A stretch of DNA of 64,000 nucleotides from Chloroflexus sp. Y-396-1 (GCF_000516515.1 NZ_KI911784.1:1706881-1770880), one strand, 5' to 3'. Shown: positions 35,146-44,983, numbered from the stretch's first letter. Notes: a model not told the origin generated them from the letters alone. Program-made: numbers and translations.

Positions 35146-36342
35146 CGTTAGCGCCAGTGTCGCCACCATAATGGCTGTCTCACCACGTGAACTGCGCCAG
35201 ACCCGCGCCATTGCTTTGTGATCAACCATCCCAAGTGCGGCAACCATCAAAGTTCCCGCTAATACAGGACGTGGAATGATCGTCAGGATCTCGTTTAAAA
35301 GACTGGTTCCAATCAAAACGGTGATCCCTGAAATAACCCCAGTGAGTGCTGTCTTGCCACCTGCCTGATACGCCAGGGCCGAGCGGTTGAATGAGCCAGA
35401 ACACGGCATGCCGGAAAAGATTCCAGCAGCAATGTTCGATAATCCCTGCCCAACAAATTCCTGATTGCTGTCAATTCGTTGACCGGTGTAGCCAGCAATT
35501 GCACGTGCGATAGCAATGGCTTCAACCAGACCAATAATGGCCAACGCGAGTGCACCGTTTGCCAACTGTCCAATCAATTGGATATCGACGGGAAGCTGTG
35601 CTAAAGGTGGAAAACCTGCCGGCACCTCCCCCATTAAGCGCACACCCTGCTGTTCCAGGTCGAAAACCCAGACAATGAAAGTCATAATGACAATACTCAA
35701 GAGTGAGGCCGGCAATGTGCGGGTAAAGTTGGGAATCGTATAGATAATAACAATGGTCAATCCGCCAATAATAAGCGATGGCCAGTGTACTTGATCGAAT
35801 TTCGCCAGCGTTTCGACAACAATTGTAGGAATATTTGCACCTAGAGGAATGCTAATGCGAGTAATAGGGCCAATCTGATTGAATAAAATTAAGAGTCCCG
35901 AACCAGCAGTAAATCCGATAGCAACCGCATCTGAGATAAAGGTCACCAGCATACCTAATCGGGCAACACCCATAATGAGCCGGATGATTCCAGCCATTAC
36001 AGCAACTAAACTGGCAGCGGTAACGAATTCGGGACTGCCGACCGGTGCAATCGGCAGTAGTACTGATAGAGTTAAAATAGCGCCAGTTGTAGTAGGTCCA
36101 CTGTTCAGAAGGCTAGAGGAACCCCACAATGCCCCGACAATTGTGGCGACCATTGCGCTGTACAGACCAACCACTGGCGGTAGACCCCCGAGAATGGCAA
36201 ATGCCAGTGATTGGGGTAATAAAACTAGGCCGACCGTGATTCCGGCGAAAAAGTCAGATCGCAGTGCGTGCAGTGGATAAGTTCGGAATAATCGGACGGG
36301 CTGAGCAAACAGGGTTAGCGCCGAACGCATGTAATCGTACAT
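34234..36342 (-). CDS. SulP-family anion transporter with STAS and rhodanese domains (copy 2)
   Basis: 702 aa, same layout as copy 1: SulP membrane domain, STAS, linker DPAVCIYECDRRVFRECQEL, and rhodanese with C660. From LTLPLQFAILIGVVTSLGYY to the end the protein is identical or nearly so to copy 1. The membrane domain differs at about one residue in four (for example PITRISIPLG versus PLLRIDLPPG), so the two may differ in anion preference while sharing an identical regulatory tail. Downstream lies the 23-codon glpX remnant. Confidence 0.92.
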   Translation of the reverse strand: MYDYMRSALTLFAQPVRLFRTYPLHALRSDFFAGITVGLVLLPQSLAFAILGGLPPVVGLYSAMVATIVGALWGSSSLLNSGPTTTGAILTLSVLLPIAPVGSPEFVTAASLVAVMAGIIRLIMGVARLGMLVTFISDAVAIGFTAGSGLLILFNQIGPITRISIPLGANIPTIVVETLAKFDQVHWPSLIIGGLTIVIIYTIPNFTRTLPASLLSIVIMTFIVWVFDLEQQGVRLMGEVPAGFPPLAQLPVDIQLIGQLANGALALAIIGLVEAIAIARAIAGYTGQRIDSNQEFVGQGLSNIAAGIFSGMPCSGSFNRSALAYQAGGKTALTGVISGITVLIGTSLLNEILTIIPRPVLAGTLMVAALGMVDHKAMARVWRSSRGETAIMVATLALTLTLPLQFAILIGVVTSLGYYLIRTAMPRVEAVVPDSEFRHWEAAHGKPMCPQLLVVDLQGDLYFGAVNHVEEQLLGLLERQRSVRYLLLRMHSVNQCDVSGIRALETIRRTLRVRGGDLYFVRVRASVMHRMQISGFYEQLGAERFLDEDKAIEFLFHRVLDPAVCIYECDRRVFRECQELPKQLLPGPVALPLLDGKPPAQITARALWEQLHTAQPPQVIDVREPREFQRGHIPGARNIPLAQLPLHREHLPTGPLVLVCRSGRRSLRAAALLAGRTPPPLVLEGGMLAWEAANLLEAVEEF

Positions 36343-36741
36343 AGTGATGTATTCGAGTGTCTAGCGAGAATCACCATCATTGTGATCAATATCTCTTGCT
36401 ACCTGTGCCTGAAGGATGGTATAAATGGAAAGAAGCAGTTACTGTTTACTCCAGATGTCTTCTATCATACCGCGATTTCAGATTAGTAAAGGAGTGATGA
36501 GTACACCTGAAAGTAGCTTTGTAATTGCAGATACCGTATTCCTGTCAGATAGTCTGTGGTGTAGTAAAGGTGGTGCAGCAGTTAATCAGTATGCTGAATC
36601 TCGATATTCAGTATAACGTTTCTCGAATGGATACATTCATTCCCAATGTGCAACAAGAGGTTTGTACAAACGATAGGATCAGTACCGTTGCTGGCAGTAA
36701 GAACCACAACCAGGGAAAGGATTTCACGAATAAATAGTGTC
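36343..36741 (+). other. intergenic region, A/T-richer than surroundings
   Basis: Separates sulP copy 2 and the membrane glycosyltransferase, which diverge. A small frame at 36497-36616 has AAGGAG but only two bases before its ATG, so it is not called. No clear promoter or repeat seen. Confidence 0.5.
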
Positions 36742-38169
36742 ATGATCGACCGCCATTTATGGGCGTTGAGTACTATTATCGGTTTGATCCTCTTCTGGTT
36801 CTTACGGCAGCGCGGTTACGATGACCCGTACATTACGTATCGTTACGCGATCAACCTGGCAAGTGGCAACGGCTTTGTCTACAATCCTGGCGTTGCGACC
36901 CTCAGCACAACAGCCCCCCTGTTCGGCCTGATCCTTACCCCAGTGGCCTTATTCGGCTGGCCGATTCCACTGGTAGCTAACCTGATTGGCTGTCTGAGTC
37001 ACGCCGCTGGGGCACTGGCACTGTGGCGGTTGGGTCAAGAATGGGATGACGAGCTGACTGCTGGAGCAGCAGCATTGCTATATCTGCTCTTTCCTTTACC
37101 ATTGACAACGCTCGGTAGTGAGACTTTGCCAGCTATGGCGTTGACGCTATGGATTTTTGTGTGGGGAGCACGTGGTCAGCAGTGGCTTACCGGCACGTTT
37201 GCCGGATTGCTTGTCTGGTTGCGGCCCGATGGGATTCTTGTCGGGCCGTTAGTGCTCCTGTTATTGACGATAACCGGCAAGAGCTGGCGTGATTGGCGGC
37301 GCTGGCCGTGGTCGGCAGGATTGATCTGGAGCGGCATCATCATGGTTGGCGTAGGATTAGCCTGGCTTGTATACGATGCACCATTGCCGGTAACGCTCTA
37401 TGCCAAGCAACAACAGGCGCTCATTCCGGGTTTCTACGATTTTGGCGATCGACTGTGGGTGACGTTGCGTAATCATCTTGCCCAGCCTTTTTACCAGATG
37501 GTCTTCCTGCTGGCCGGTCTCGGCTTGATAGCGAGTGTTCGCTCTTGGCGCTGGCTATTTTTGATCGGATGGGCGACGATCTATGGTCTGGCCTATACGC
37601 TCTTGCACGTAGCCGGCTATTTCTGGTATGTGGCCCCACTCGTTGTCGGTCTGGCGCCTGCATTCGGGCTTGGGGTACGTCTCATCGGCAGATGGTTACA
37701 GCGGCTTGGTGGGCCGAGGTTACGTAACATTGGTATTGTGCTGATATTATGCGGCACTACCCTCTGGTTGAGCAGCGCCGTTTATCGTATCGGTCAACAA
37801 ATCGATCCCCGCCTGACCGTCTATCGCGAAGCAGGAGAATGGCTGGCAACCAATACGTCACCAAACGCCAGCGTCGCCACGCTAGAGATCGGCATTATCG
37901 GCTATTACGCTCAGCGTCCGATGATCGATTTTGCCGGTCTTCTACAGACGGATATTGCCGCCCAATTGGGATCAGGAGGGTTTGGCGCTTCGGCGCAGTA
38001 TGCGATTGAGCATTATCGTCCAGCATACCTGGTTTTGCAGGAACAGGCCCTCTCCCTGCTGAGCGGACGACCTGATCTTACCGCACGTTGTCCGATTGTT
38101 GCCGAGATTCCCGATCCACGATATGCGGCGCCGTTAACAATCCACGCCTGTCGTTGGGAAAGCCCTTAG
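36742..38169 (+). CDS. multi-spanning GT-C-like membrane protein (putative mannosyl/arabinosyltransferase-like)
   Basis: 475 aa from the ATG at 36742; upstream in-frame codons from 36646 lack membrane character. An acidic first loop (GYDDPYITYRYAINLASGNG, with the DD typical of GT39/GT83-like GT-C enzymes) is followed by about ten hydrophobic segments. A soluble C-terminal tail follows (EAGEWLATNTSPNASVATLE; GIIGYYAQRPMIDFAGL). These features fit polyprenyl-phosphate-sugar-dependent transferases of the envelope. Acceptor and sugar are unknown. The secreted glycosidase-like gene follows after 60 bp and may be co-expressed. Confidence 0.75.
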   Translation: MIDRHLWALSTIIGLILFWFLRQRGYDDPYITYRYAINLASGNGFVYNPGVATLSTTAPLFGLILTPVALFGWPIPLVANLIGCLSHAAGALALWRLGQEWDDELTAGAAALLYLLFPLPLTTLGSETLPAMALTLWIFVWGARGQQWLTGTFAGLLVWLRPDGILVGPLVLLLLTITGKSWRDWRRWPWSAGLIWSGIIMVGVGLAWLVYDAPLPVTLYAKQQQALIPGFYDFGDRLWVTLRNHLAQPFYQMVFLLAGLGLIASVRSWRWLFLIGWATIYGLAYTLLHVAGYFWYVAPLVVGLAPAFGLGVRLIGRWLQRLGGPRLRNIGIVLILCGTTLWLSSAVYRIGQQIDPRLTVYREAGEWLATNTSPNASVATLEIGIIGYYAQRPMIDFAGLLQTDIAAQLGSGGFGASAQYAIEHYRPAYLVLQEQALSLLSGRPDLTARCPIVAEIPDPRYAAPLTIHACRWESP

Positions 38170-38229
38170 TGTTTGCCAGGATGTACTTAGCAATGGGTTG
38201 CTGATCTCATCGACCAGAGGAGAAGCTGA

Positions 38230-40188
38230 ATGAAACGATTGATAACTATCACCCTCCTGCTCATTCTGTTAACCACGACGATGCCTGCTTCAGCCCAGGC
38301 TGCCGAACCATTCTGCTTTCCAGATGTGCCACTCATTGACAACTGTCTCCATCCATCGTTTGTGGCCTACTGGCGTGACAACGGTGGCCTACCAGTCTTT
38401 GGGTATCCGATCAGTGCGCTTGAGCAGTTTACCGGCGATGAAGGTCGATTGTTGACCGTACAATGGACAGAGCGTAACCGTCTTGAGTTACACCCTGACA
38501 AACCACCGGCCTACCGCATCCAGATTGGGCGGATGGGAGCAGAAGCATTAGCCCGTGCCGGTCGTGATCCCTTCGCCGATCCGCCTGATAATGGGCCACA
38601 ACCCGGCTGTCTCTGGTTCCCAGAAACTGGTCACAATGTCTGTGATCAGGAACCAGGCAACGGCTTTCGTTCGTACTGGCAGAACAACGGGCTGCGGATT
38701 CCCGGACTGAGTCGCTATGCGCAATCGCTGGCGTTGTTCGGCTACCCTTTAACAGCCCCGCAGATGGAGCGGAATGCAAACGGTGATCTGGTATTGACCC
38801 AGTGGTTTGAGCGAGCACGTTTTGAGTGGCATCCGCAAAACCCGGCCCGTTCACGAGTGTTACTTGGGTTGCTGGGGCGCGAACTGTATACCACCCCGCA
38901 ACCACTGCCCGATCTGCGGAGTGGCCGGTCGGTGTTCGGGGTGGAAATCAATCGCGGTACTGTTGCTGTCACTGCCAACCGTCTTGCCGAGCTTGGAGCT
39001 GATTGGGTGCGCTACAACGGTATTCTCTGGTCGGAAGTAGAGCCAACGCCAGGCACTCGTAATTGGGATGCCCTGAAGCAGGTTGAAGCAGACTTGCAGG
39101 CGATCAGTGCTGCTGGCGCTGTACCAATGGTGGTTGTGCGCGGCGCACCATCGTGGGCACAGGCCCAACCGGATACCATCTGCGGACCGATTCGCGCCGA
39201 CGCCTTACCTGCCTTTGCGTCATTCCTTAGCGATCTAGTCGCTCGCTATCGTCAACCACCGTACAACGTAACATTTTGGGAATTAGGAAATGAACCTGAT
39301 GCACCATTCCAGCTTGTCGGTAGTACAGCGCCGTTTGGTTGTTGGGGTGATGAGCAAGACGAAGAGAGCTATGGTGGTGCCGCGTATGCGGCAATGTTGA
39401 AGGTTGCCTACCCGGCAATTAAGGCTGCCAATCCGCAAGCTCAGGTCATTCTTGGGGGATTGATTCTCGATTGCGCACCGGATCGTTCGTTGCCGAATGG
39501 TCAGCCCTGCCGGGCTGGCCGCTTTTTTGAAGGTGTCTTACGCGCCGGTGGAGGTGATTACTTTGATATTGTGGCCTATCATGCGTATGGCTACTTTCGT
39601 CCTAATTACGATCCGGATCGCGAGCGACCGAACTGGAGTGACCGTGGCGGAGCAACGCTGGGCAAGGCTGCTTACCTACGCGAAACGCTGGCGCGGTACG
39701 GCTATGCTAAACCACTCATTATGAATGAAGGAGCCTTGCTCTGCTATCGCAGTTCGCCCAATTGTCGGCCCAACGGATTTGAAGCGGCAAAAGCAGATGC
39801 TGTGGTACGACTCTATGCTCGAACGCTGGCCATCGATCTGCTGATGTCACACTGGTACACGCTCAACGGCCCTGGCTGGCAGGAGAGTGGTTTACTCGAT
39901 GCCAACCAACAACCGGTACCGGCCTTTCAGGCATTTCAGTTCTTGCGTCAGCAACTGGCCAGCGCACGCTACGTGCGCACTGTAAACATTCCCGGTCTGG
40001 AAGGGTATCACTTCCGTACACCCGACGGTGACGTGATTATCGTCTGGAGTATTGATGGCAGCGAACGGACATTTACCGTCCCATCTGCAACCCGCGCTAT
40101 CTACGACGCAACCGGGACAGCATTACCGTTGTCAGCGACGCTGACTCTAACCACAGCGCCACGGATCGTTGTTGTTTCGGCTCGGTAA
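38230..40188 (+). CDS. secreted protein with tandem Chloroflexi-type repeats and a GH39/GH5-like TIM barrel
   Basis: 652 aa. Signal peptide 1-25 (ITITLLLILLTTTMPASAQA). Residues 28-220 are two copies of a 'CF...H..F..YW...GGLPVFGYP' module (near 30-95 and 127-220), which I know only from Chloroflexi-type secreted proteins. Residues 235-560 form a glycosidase-like barrel, with a likely acid/base E355 in WELGNEPDA and a nucleophile E500 in LIMNEGALL. Short beta tail at the end. Probably acts on an extracellular polysaccharide; the substrate is not known. AGAGGAGAA precedes the ATG. Confidence 0.8.
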   Translation: MKRLITITLLLILLTTTMPASAQAAEPFCFPDVPLIDNCLHPSFVAYWRDNGGLPVFGYPISALEQFTGDEGRLLTVQWTERNRLELHPDKPPAYRIQIGRMGAEALARAGRDPFADPPDNGPQPGCLWFPETGHNVCDQEPGNGFRSYWQNNGLRIPGLSRYAQSLALFGYPLTAPQMERNANGDLVLTQWFERARFEWHPQNPARSRVLLGLLGRELYTTPQPLPDLRSGRSVFGVEINRGTVAVTANRLAELGADWVRYNGILWSEVEPTPGTRNWDALKQVEADLQAISAAGAVPMVVVRGAPSWAQAQPDTICGPIRADALPAFASFLSDLVARYRQPPYNVTFWELGNEPDAPFQLVGSTAPFGCWGDEQDEESYGGAAYAAMLKVAYPAIKAANPQAQVILGGLILDCAPDRSLPNGQPCRAGRFFEGVLRAGGGDYFDIVAYHAYGYFRPNYDPDRERPNWSDRGGATLGKAAYLRETLARYGYAKPLIMNEGALLCYRSSPNCRPNGFEAAKADAVVRLYARTLAIDLLMSHWYTLNGPGWQESGLLDANQQPVPAFQAFQFLRQQLASARYVRTVNIPGLEGYHFRTPDGDVIIVWSIDGSERTFTVPSATRAIYDATGTALPLSATLTLTTAPRIVVVSAR

Positions 40189-40350
40189 CGGGTAGAGAGA
40201 TTGTGGGAGAGATGCGGAAACCTGCTTTTACCCGACGATCACAAGGTATGCAGTAACTAACAGGTAAGACGACGCTTCATTTCAAAGTTCTTGCTCTATC
40301 CGGCAATGGTGATGGAGGAGAAACCATTAGGAACGTAGGGATGAGCAGTT

Positions 40351-40373
40351 GGGGCGGAATCTAAATCCGCCCC
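40351..40373. terminator. hairpin between convergent glycosidase and M24 peptidase genes
   Basis: GGGGCGGA pairs with TCCGCCCC around a seven-base loop. It lies between the ends of two converging genes. There is no marked U-tract. Confidence 0.55.
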
Positions 40374-40410
40374 CTGAGATCGTTACCAAGTTCGGCTCAC
40401 TTACCACCCT

Positions 40411-41592
40411 TCACCGAATCAACCACAGCTCTTCCTGCGGTTGACCGATCCACTCATACCCATCGGAAGTGACCAGGACCTCTTCTTCAAGCGAAATATA
40501 ACCGTAACGAGTACGCACACCGAGTTCAAGGGTCAAGACCATCCCAGCATCGATAGTACCGTAAGGCTTGTCGCCGTACCGTTCCCAACGTGGATAAAAG
40601 CCAACACCACCATCGTGTACCGCTCGTCCAACCTGATGCCCAAGTGCATGCGGATACTCTGGATAACCGGCAGCGGTAATCGTCTGGCGGGCAATTGCAT
40701 CAATTTCCCACCCCACAACTCCGGGCCGTATTGCCGACGCTGCATTCCGAATTGCAGCTTTGACTGCATTGAAGGCGTGCAGAACTTCGGCTGGCGGTTC
40801 GTCTTCGTTAGGCCGCAAACAATACCAGACCCGCTGATGATCTGAGCAGTAGTCATTCAGTTTGACGCCAAAATCCATGTGGAAGATTTCACCAGGGCGC
40901 ACAATTTCATCCGAAGGGCCAACGTGTCCCCAGGGTGAGGCGGGTCCAGCATTAAGGCCAGGGCAATGGGCAGGGTCCCAGGCCGTCGTTGCCCCAGAAG
41001 CGTTGGTTTGTGCGTGCACAAAGGTCGCAACCTCGCGTTCACTCACTCCAGGTCGCAGAAAATCACCTACCGCAGTAAAGATGCGCAGACCGAGATCAGC
41101 AGCAGCCCGTAAGCGCGCCACTTCCTGAGGAGTCTTGCGGCTACGCAAAGCGGCAACAAACGTTTCAGCGGAAATGAGGCGATCGCGGTAGGGGGTATCG
41201 GCAAGATAATCGCACAGATTGAGATACATACCGTAGGTCAAGCCATCAGCACTCACATCGCTGCGGCTGATGTTAATCCCGATACGTTGCGGATCGTACA
41301 CAGAAAGGATTCGGACGAGTTCAGGTCCAATGCTCTGTGTATAGGTACGTACCTCAGTAAACAGACCAGTTCGCCGCACCGCTTCATCATCACCCAAACC
41401 GGTCAAGGCCAATGCCTGACCATGATAGGTAACCATGATGGCCGTCGGCCAGGTGAGAGAAAATTGACCGAGGAGCTTTAGCGATGGATCGGTGTGTTCA
41501 GCCGTCTCACGGACAAAAATGAGCCAGAGATCGAGATCATACGCTGCCAACAGTTCGCCAGCCTGGTGCAGTTTCTCTTGGTAAAGGTCCAT
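40411..41592 (-). CDS. M24-family metallopeptidase (Xaa-Pro aminopeptidase-like)
   Basis: 393 aa. An N-terminal creatinase-like domain (about 1-150) is followed by the pita-bread fold. The dimetal ligands are visible: D in HMDFGVKLNDYCSDH (two Asp), His in HALGHQVGRAVHD, Glu in LTLELGVRT and Glu in YISLEEEVLV. It may be a prolidase, an aminopeptidase P or a non-peptidase relative; substrate specificity cannot be read. Cytoplasmic, no signal peptide. Stands alone between convergent and unrelated genes. Confidence 0.9.
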   Translation of the reverse strand: MDLYQEKLHQAGELLAAYDLDLWLIFVRETAEHTDPSLKLLGQFSLTWPTAIMVTYHGQALALTGLGDDEAVRRTGLFTEVRTYTQSIGPELVRILSVYDPQRIGINISRSDVSADGLTYGMYLNLCDYLADTPYRDRLISAETFVAALRSRKTPQEVARLRAAADLGLRIFTAVGDFLRPGVSEREVATFVHAQTNASGATTAWDPAHCPGLNAGPASPWGHVGPSDEIVRPGEIFHMDFGVKLNDYCSDHQRVWYCLRPNEDEPPAEVLHAFNAVKAAIRNAASAIRPGVVGWEIDAIARQTITAAGYPEYPHALGHQVGRAVHDGGVGFYPRWERYGDKPYGTIDAGMVLTLELGVRTRYGYISLEEEVLVTSDGYEWIGQPQEELWLIR

Positions 41593-41745
41593 TCTTTAGC
41601 TCCTCTTGCATTGACTATGCGGCTGAACGCTGCATCGAAAGGGTAAGGTTGCAAACCCGATCCCACTGTGGTTGCTATTGCGCTCGCTTCACTCTTTGCA
41701 CAGGGGATATTCTGGCGCTATAGGGTGGGTTGGGGTCCACCCCTA

Positions 41746-42015
41746 CTATCGCCACAAACTATTCCAGAGGTCTTGCAGCGTACTTTGCACACCGGCAATC
41801 GTCTGCCGAATGGGGTCAGGCGAGAGGCGAGCATCGAGGCGGGTACGGGCATCTTCAATCACCTCAGTGAGCATGCGGTGAGCTTCTTCGGCGTAGAGCT
41901 TGGTTAGCAACTCAGCATAGGCATCGAGCAACTGTTCGCGGTCAGCTTGAGGAGTTTCATCAAGTAAATTTGCTAAAATTTGTCGGGCACGAGTATAGAA
42001 ATCTTCAATCGCCAT
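41746..42015 (-). CDS. small helical hypothetical protein (89 aa)
   Basis: 89 aa, highly charged and almost wholly helical (MAIEDFYTRARQILANLLDE; LLDAYAELLTKLYAEEAHRM). Family not recognised. It lies 32 bp downstream of ftsK on the same strand and is preceded by GGAAG, so it may be in the ftsK transcript. No catalytic motif. An alpha-helical structural or regulatory role is the only thing composition suggests. Confidence 0.65.
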   Translation of the reverse strand: MAIEDFYTRARQILANLLDETPQADREQLLDAYAELLTKLYAEEAHRMLTEVIEDARTRLDARLSPDPIRQTIAGVQSTLQDLWNSLWR

Positions 42016-42047
42016 AAACGCTTCCTTCCCGGACTGTTATCGGGCAT

Positions 42048-44390
42048 CTATGATACCGGTGGACTATCCCGCCTGAGTACTTCTCGAGAGCGGCCACCTT
42101 CAGCAGGACCGACATACCCCTGTTGCTCCAGCAGATCGATCAACTGCTGGGCCTTCGAGTAACCAATGCGGAGCCGCCGTTGGAGAAGGGAAGCTGAAGC
42201 GCGCTGGTGTTGCGAGACAAGCGCAATCGCCTGGGGCAACAGCTCATCTTGTTCGGCGGGCGAGAGAAAGTCGGCTGGTGGTTTAAAATTATCTCCACTG
42301 GTGGCAGCCTGATCGGTACGAGTATCACTCGCCGTTTCAGCCGACTTCGCCTCGGTGGGAGGAGCAGCATTACGCCAGAACTCAACGATCCGCTCAACTT
42401 CGCGGTCGGCAACGTAAGTGCCCTGGATACGCACCAGTTTAGACGAGTCAGCAGCCATATATAGCATATCACCACGACCTAACAGATGTTCAGCACCGGG
42501 CACATCAAGGATAACGCGGCTATCGACCTGTGAGGTTACCGCGAAGGCGATCCGTGAAGGGAAATTTGCCTTAATCAAACCGGTAATCACATCGACTGAC
42601 GGGCGTTGAGTGGCAATGATCAAATGAATACCCGTCGCACGGGCCATCTGCGCCAACCGACAGATATAGGTTTCAACCTCATCAGCAGCCATCATCATCA
42701 GATCTGCTAGCTCGTCAATCACAATCACAATATATGGCATCGGTTCGAGATCGGCCCGTTTTCGCGCCAATTGGCGATAACTATCGATGTTACGACAGGC
42801 ATTACGGGCAAAGATTTTGTAGCGGCGCTCCATCTCACGAGTAGCCCACTTCAGCGTTGGCACAACCCGTTCTACCTCAGTCACTACCGGAGAAAGCAGA
42901 TGCGGAATATGGTTGTAGACGATCATCTCGACCATTTTAGGGTCGATCAGAATGAATTTGAGTTCATCGGGGGTATGTTTCAGCAACAGACCGCAGAGAA
43001 AGGCATTAATTGCCACCGACTTCCCAGAACCGGTAGCACCGGCGACCAGTAAGTGCGGCATTTTGGTCAGATCGGCAATCACCGGCGTACCACTTACGTC
43101 CTTCCCCAACGGCAGTTTCAGGCGGCCACGGTGCGACTCGTACTCTTCGCTGTCGAGCACTTCGCGCAGGGTAACCATCGCAATGGCGCTGTTAGGAATC
43201 TCAATCCCGACCACATTTTTGCCAGGAATTGGCGCTTCAATCCGGATCGATTGCGCAGCCAGCGCCAACGCCAGATCGCGTTCCAGCGTCATAATTTTCG
43301 CGACCTTGACCCCAACTGCCGGTTGCAGCTCAAACTGAGTGACTGCCGGGCCGGTATTAACACCAACCACCCGCGCTTCAACTTTGAAACTGGCCAGCGT
43401 CTCTTCGATCACACGAGCTTTCAGCCGTCGTTCTTCATCAGTGATACCACCATCAACAGTGCGTTCAAGTAACAGATCAAGGGCCGGTAGAGGCCAGGCC
43501 CGACGCACCGATGATAGTTCAAATCCATCGAGCGGTTCCTGGACAACCTCCTGTACAGGCTCTGATTTCACCGGTGGAATCGGTTTTTGCGGGGGAGGTG
43601 ATTTATCGGCTGGTGGCGGCAACTCAGGCGTAGGGCGCTGGAATAGACTGGCCCGTGTAGGGCGAGCGGCGATAGGAGTTGGCACAATATCATCAACAAT
43701 TCCCTGAGGAGGTGGCGCAAAGAGTAAATCACTGCCGCCACGACGCAGCACTGTTGACTGCTGTGATGGCGAGCGGGGTGGGGCGTTCCAGAGCATCTGC
43801 CAGAATGCAGTCGTGCGCTCAATCATACCCAATACCAACTCGCGAACGGTGAGGTTAAAAGTGAGAAGTAAGCCTATCAGACCCAACGCCAAGATCACGA
43901 TCACCGCCGCAATGCGCCCAATTGCTACCTGTAGAAGTTCGAGTAGCCAGTATCCAATCAGGCCACCACCCTCATTCATTCTGTCAGGGAGGAGGATGTC
44001 ATGCACCGGCACTTCTAGCAAGCCTAGCATTGCCAGCAACACTAGAACTGTCCCCAGTACATTCGCACCGCTCAGGCTGGCATCGGTTATCTGTTCCTGC
44101 CACAAAATAGCGATACCAATGACCAGGAGGGTAAGCGGTACAAAGAAGATACCGGCGCCGAACAAAGTATGTACCAGATCGAGGTAAAGACGCCCCAGCC
44201 CACCAGACTCACCGGTAAAAACAAAAATGATCGTTATCGCGGCCAGCAGGATCAGACCGAGGGCAAAGAGTTCACGCTGATGTTCGGGGCGCAGGGCAAC
44301 CGGCCAGGCTCCGCGTGCCTTGCCCTTTCGACTACGATTGCTCGTGGTGCGCTGTTTTCCTGACGCTTTGTTCCCGCTACGTGAAGCCAT
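42048..44390 (-). CDS. ftsK: DNA translocase FtsK/SpoIIIE
   Basis: 780 aa from the ATG at 44390 (AGGA upstream); the longer frame from 44504 runs through promoter-like sequence. Pumps DNA through the septum during division and helps resolve chromosome dimers. The N-terminus is basic, followed by four membrane helices (FALGLILLAAITIIFVFT; FVPLTLLVIGIAILW), a Pro-rich linker, and a RecA-like motor with Walker A GATGSGKSV and Walker B VIVIDELADLMM. It ends with a gamma winged helix (ALVSQHQRASASLLQRRLRI) that reads oriented DNA motifs. An extended -10 lies 37 bp upstream. Confidence 0.96.
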   Translation of the reverse strand: MASRSGNKASGKQRTTSNRSRKGKARGAWPVALRPEHQRELFALGLILLAAITIIFVFTGESGGLGRLYLDLVHTLFGAGIFFVPLTLLVIGIAILWQEQITDASLSGANVLGTVLVLLAMLGLLEVPVHDILLPDRMNEGGGLIGYWLLELLQVAIGRIAAVIVILALGLIGLLLTFNLTVRELVLGMIERTTAFWQMLWNAPPRSPSQQSTVLRRGGSDLLFAPPPQGIVDDIVPTPIAARPTRASLFQRPTPELPPPADKSPPPQKPIPPVKSEPVQEVVQEPLDGFELSSVRRAWPLPALDLLLERTVDGGITDEERRLKARVIEETLASFKVEARVVGVNTGPAVTQFELQPAVGVKVAKIMTLERDLALALAAQSIRIEAPIPGKNVVGIEIPNSAIAMVTLREVLDSEEYESHRGRLKLPLGKDVSGTPVIADLTKMPHLLVAGATGSGKSVAINAFLCGLLLKHTPDELKFILIDPKMVEMIVYNHIPHLLSPVVTEVERVVPTLKWATREMERRYKIFARNACRNIDSYRQLARKRADLEPMPYIVIVIDELADLMMMAADEVETYICRLAQMARATGIHLIIATQRPSVDVITGLIKANFPSRIAFAVTSQVDSRVILDVPGAEHLLGRGDMLYMAADSSKLVRIQGTYVADREVERIVEFWRNAAPPTEAKSAETASDTRTDQAATSGDNFKPPADFLSPAEQDELLPQAIALVSQHQRASASLLQRRLRIGYSKAQQLIDLLEQQGYVGPAEGGRSREVLRRDSPPVS

Positions 44391-44426
44391 GGTTCCTACT
44401 TGTCGGGTGTTTATATATGCAATTCG

Positions 44427-44435
44427 ATTATAGCA
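44427..44435 (-). promoter_or_regulatory. extended -10 promoter of ftsK
   Basis: TGCTATAAT on the minus strand; third instance of this nonamer in the window. Confidence 0.5.
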
Positions 44436-44910
44436 TATTTGTGCGAGAGAGGTATAGGAAAAAACCTGACATCTCACGGCACAACTCTCGGCGTCGGCTT
44501 GCACACAACGCCCCTCATGCAGGGGTTTTCAGCGTTCTCAGCTTCAAAGTACGTTCGCTACGGTTCACCAACAGAGTGACACCAACCCCTATCACCCTGC
44601 TACCGATGAGTCCTCACCCGTGCAGTCGTTCTTGATGTACGAGACTCCCACTCTCGTAGAGTGGTGGGCAACGGGAAGACATTGGCTCGCGGATGAGCAC
44701 AGCAGCGGGGGACGGGTTCCAAACCCGCCAATCTGGTGTGCTCCTGCAACGGGCACAGGTCAATCGCTGCTACTACAGGACGCGGTCCGACAGCCCGCAC
44801 ATTAGGGAAAGCCGCATCGCTTTGGTGATCGTCGTGACGGTGCGAACAACGTTCATTGGTGAACCTGACCAAGAACTGAGAACTTTGAAAAGCCTTACCC
44901 CCGTGTCACC
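44436..44910 (+). other. intergenic region with dispersed repeat copy
   Basis: Contains near 44848-44885 the segment TTCATTGGTGAACCTGACCA also present near 14531. No gene supported. Confidence 0.5.
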
Positions 44911-44913
44911 CTC

Positions 44914-44942
44914 TTTACAAATTGCCTGTGACCGCATATAAT
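44914..44942 (+). promoter_or_regulatory. greA promoter
   Basis: TTTACA (44914-44919), a 17-bp spacer and a perfect TATAAT (44937-44942). The expected start is at about 44949, giving a 5' leader of about 125 nt before greA. Confidence 0.75.
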
Positions 44943-44950
44943 TGTCTCAA

Positions 44951-44976
44951 GATATGTGGTATTTGCACCACATATC
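44951..44976 (+). promoter_or_regulatory. 9-bp inverted repeat at the start of the greA leader
   Basis: GATATGTGG and CCACATATC separated by eight bases, directly at or after the expected transcription start. Could be an operator or the first leader hairpin. Confidence 0.5.
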
Positions 44977-44983
44977 ATTTTCC

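Noticed and set aside
36425-36616. 63-codon ORF with AAGGAG before an internal ATG
   Set aside because: The ribosome-binding site is only two bases from the ATG and the peptide has no recognisable pattern.
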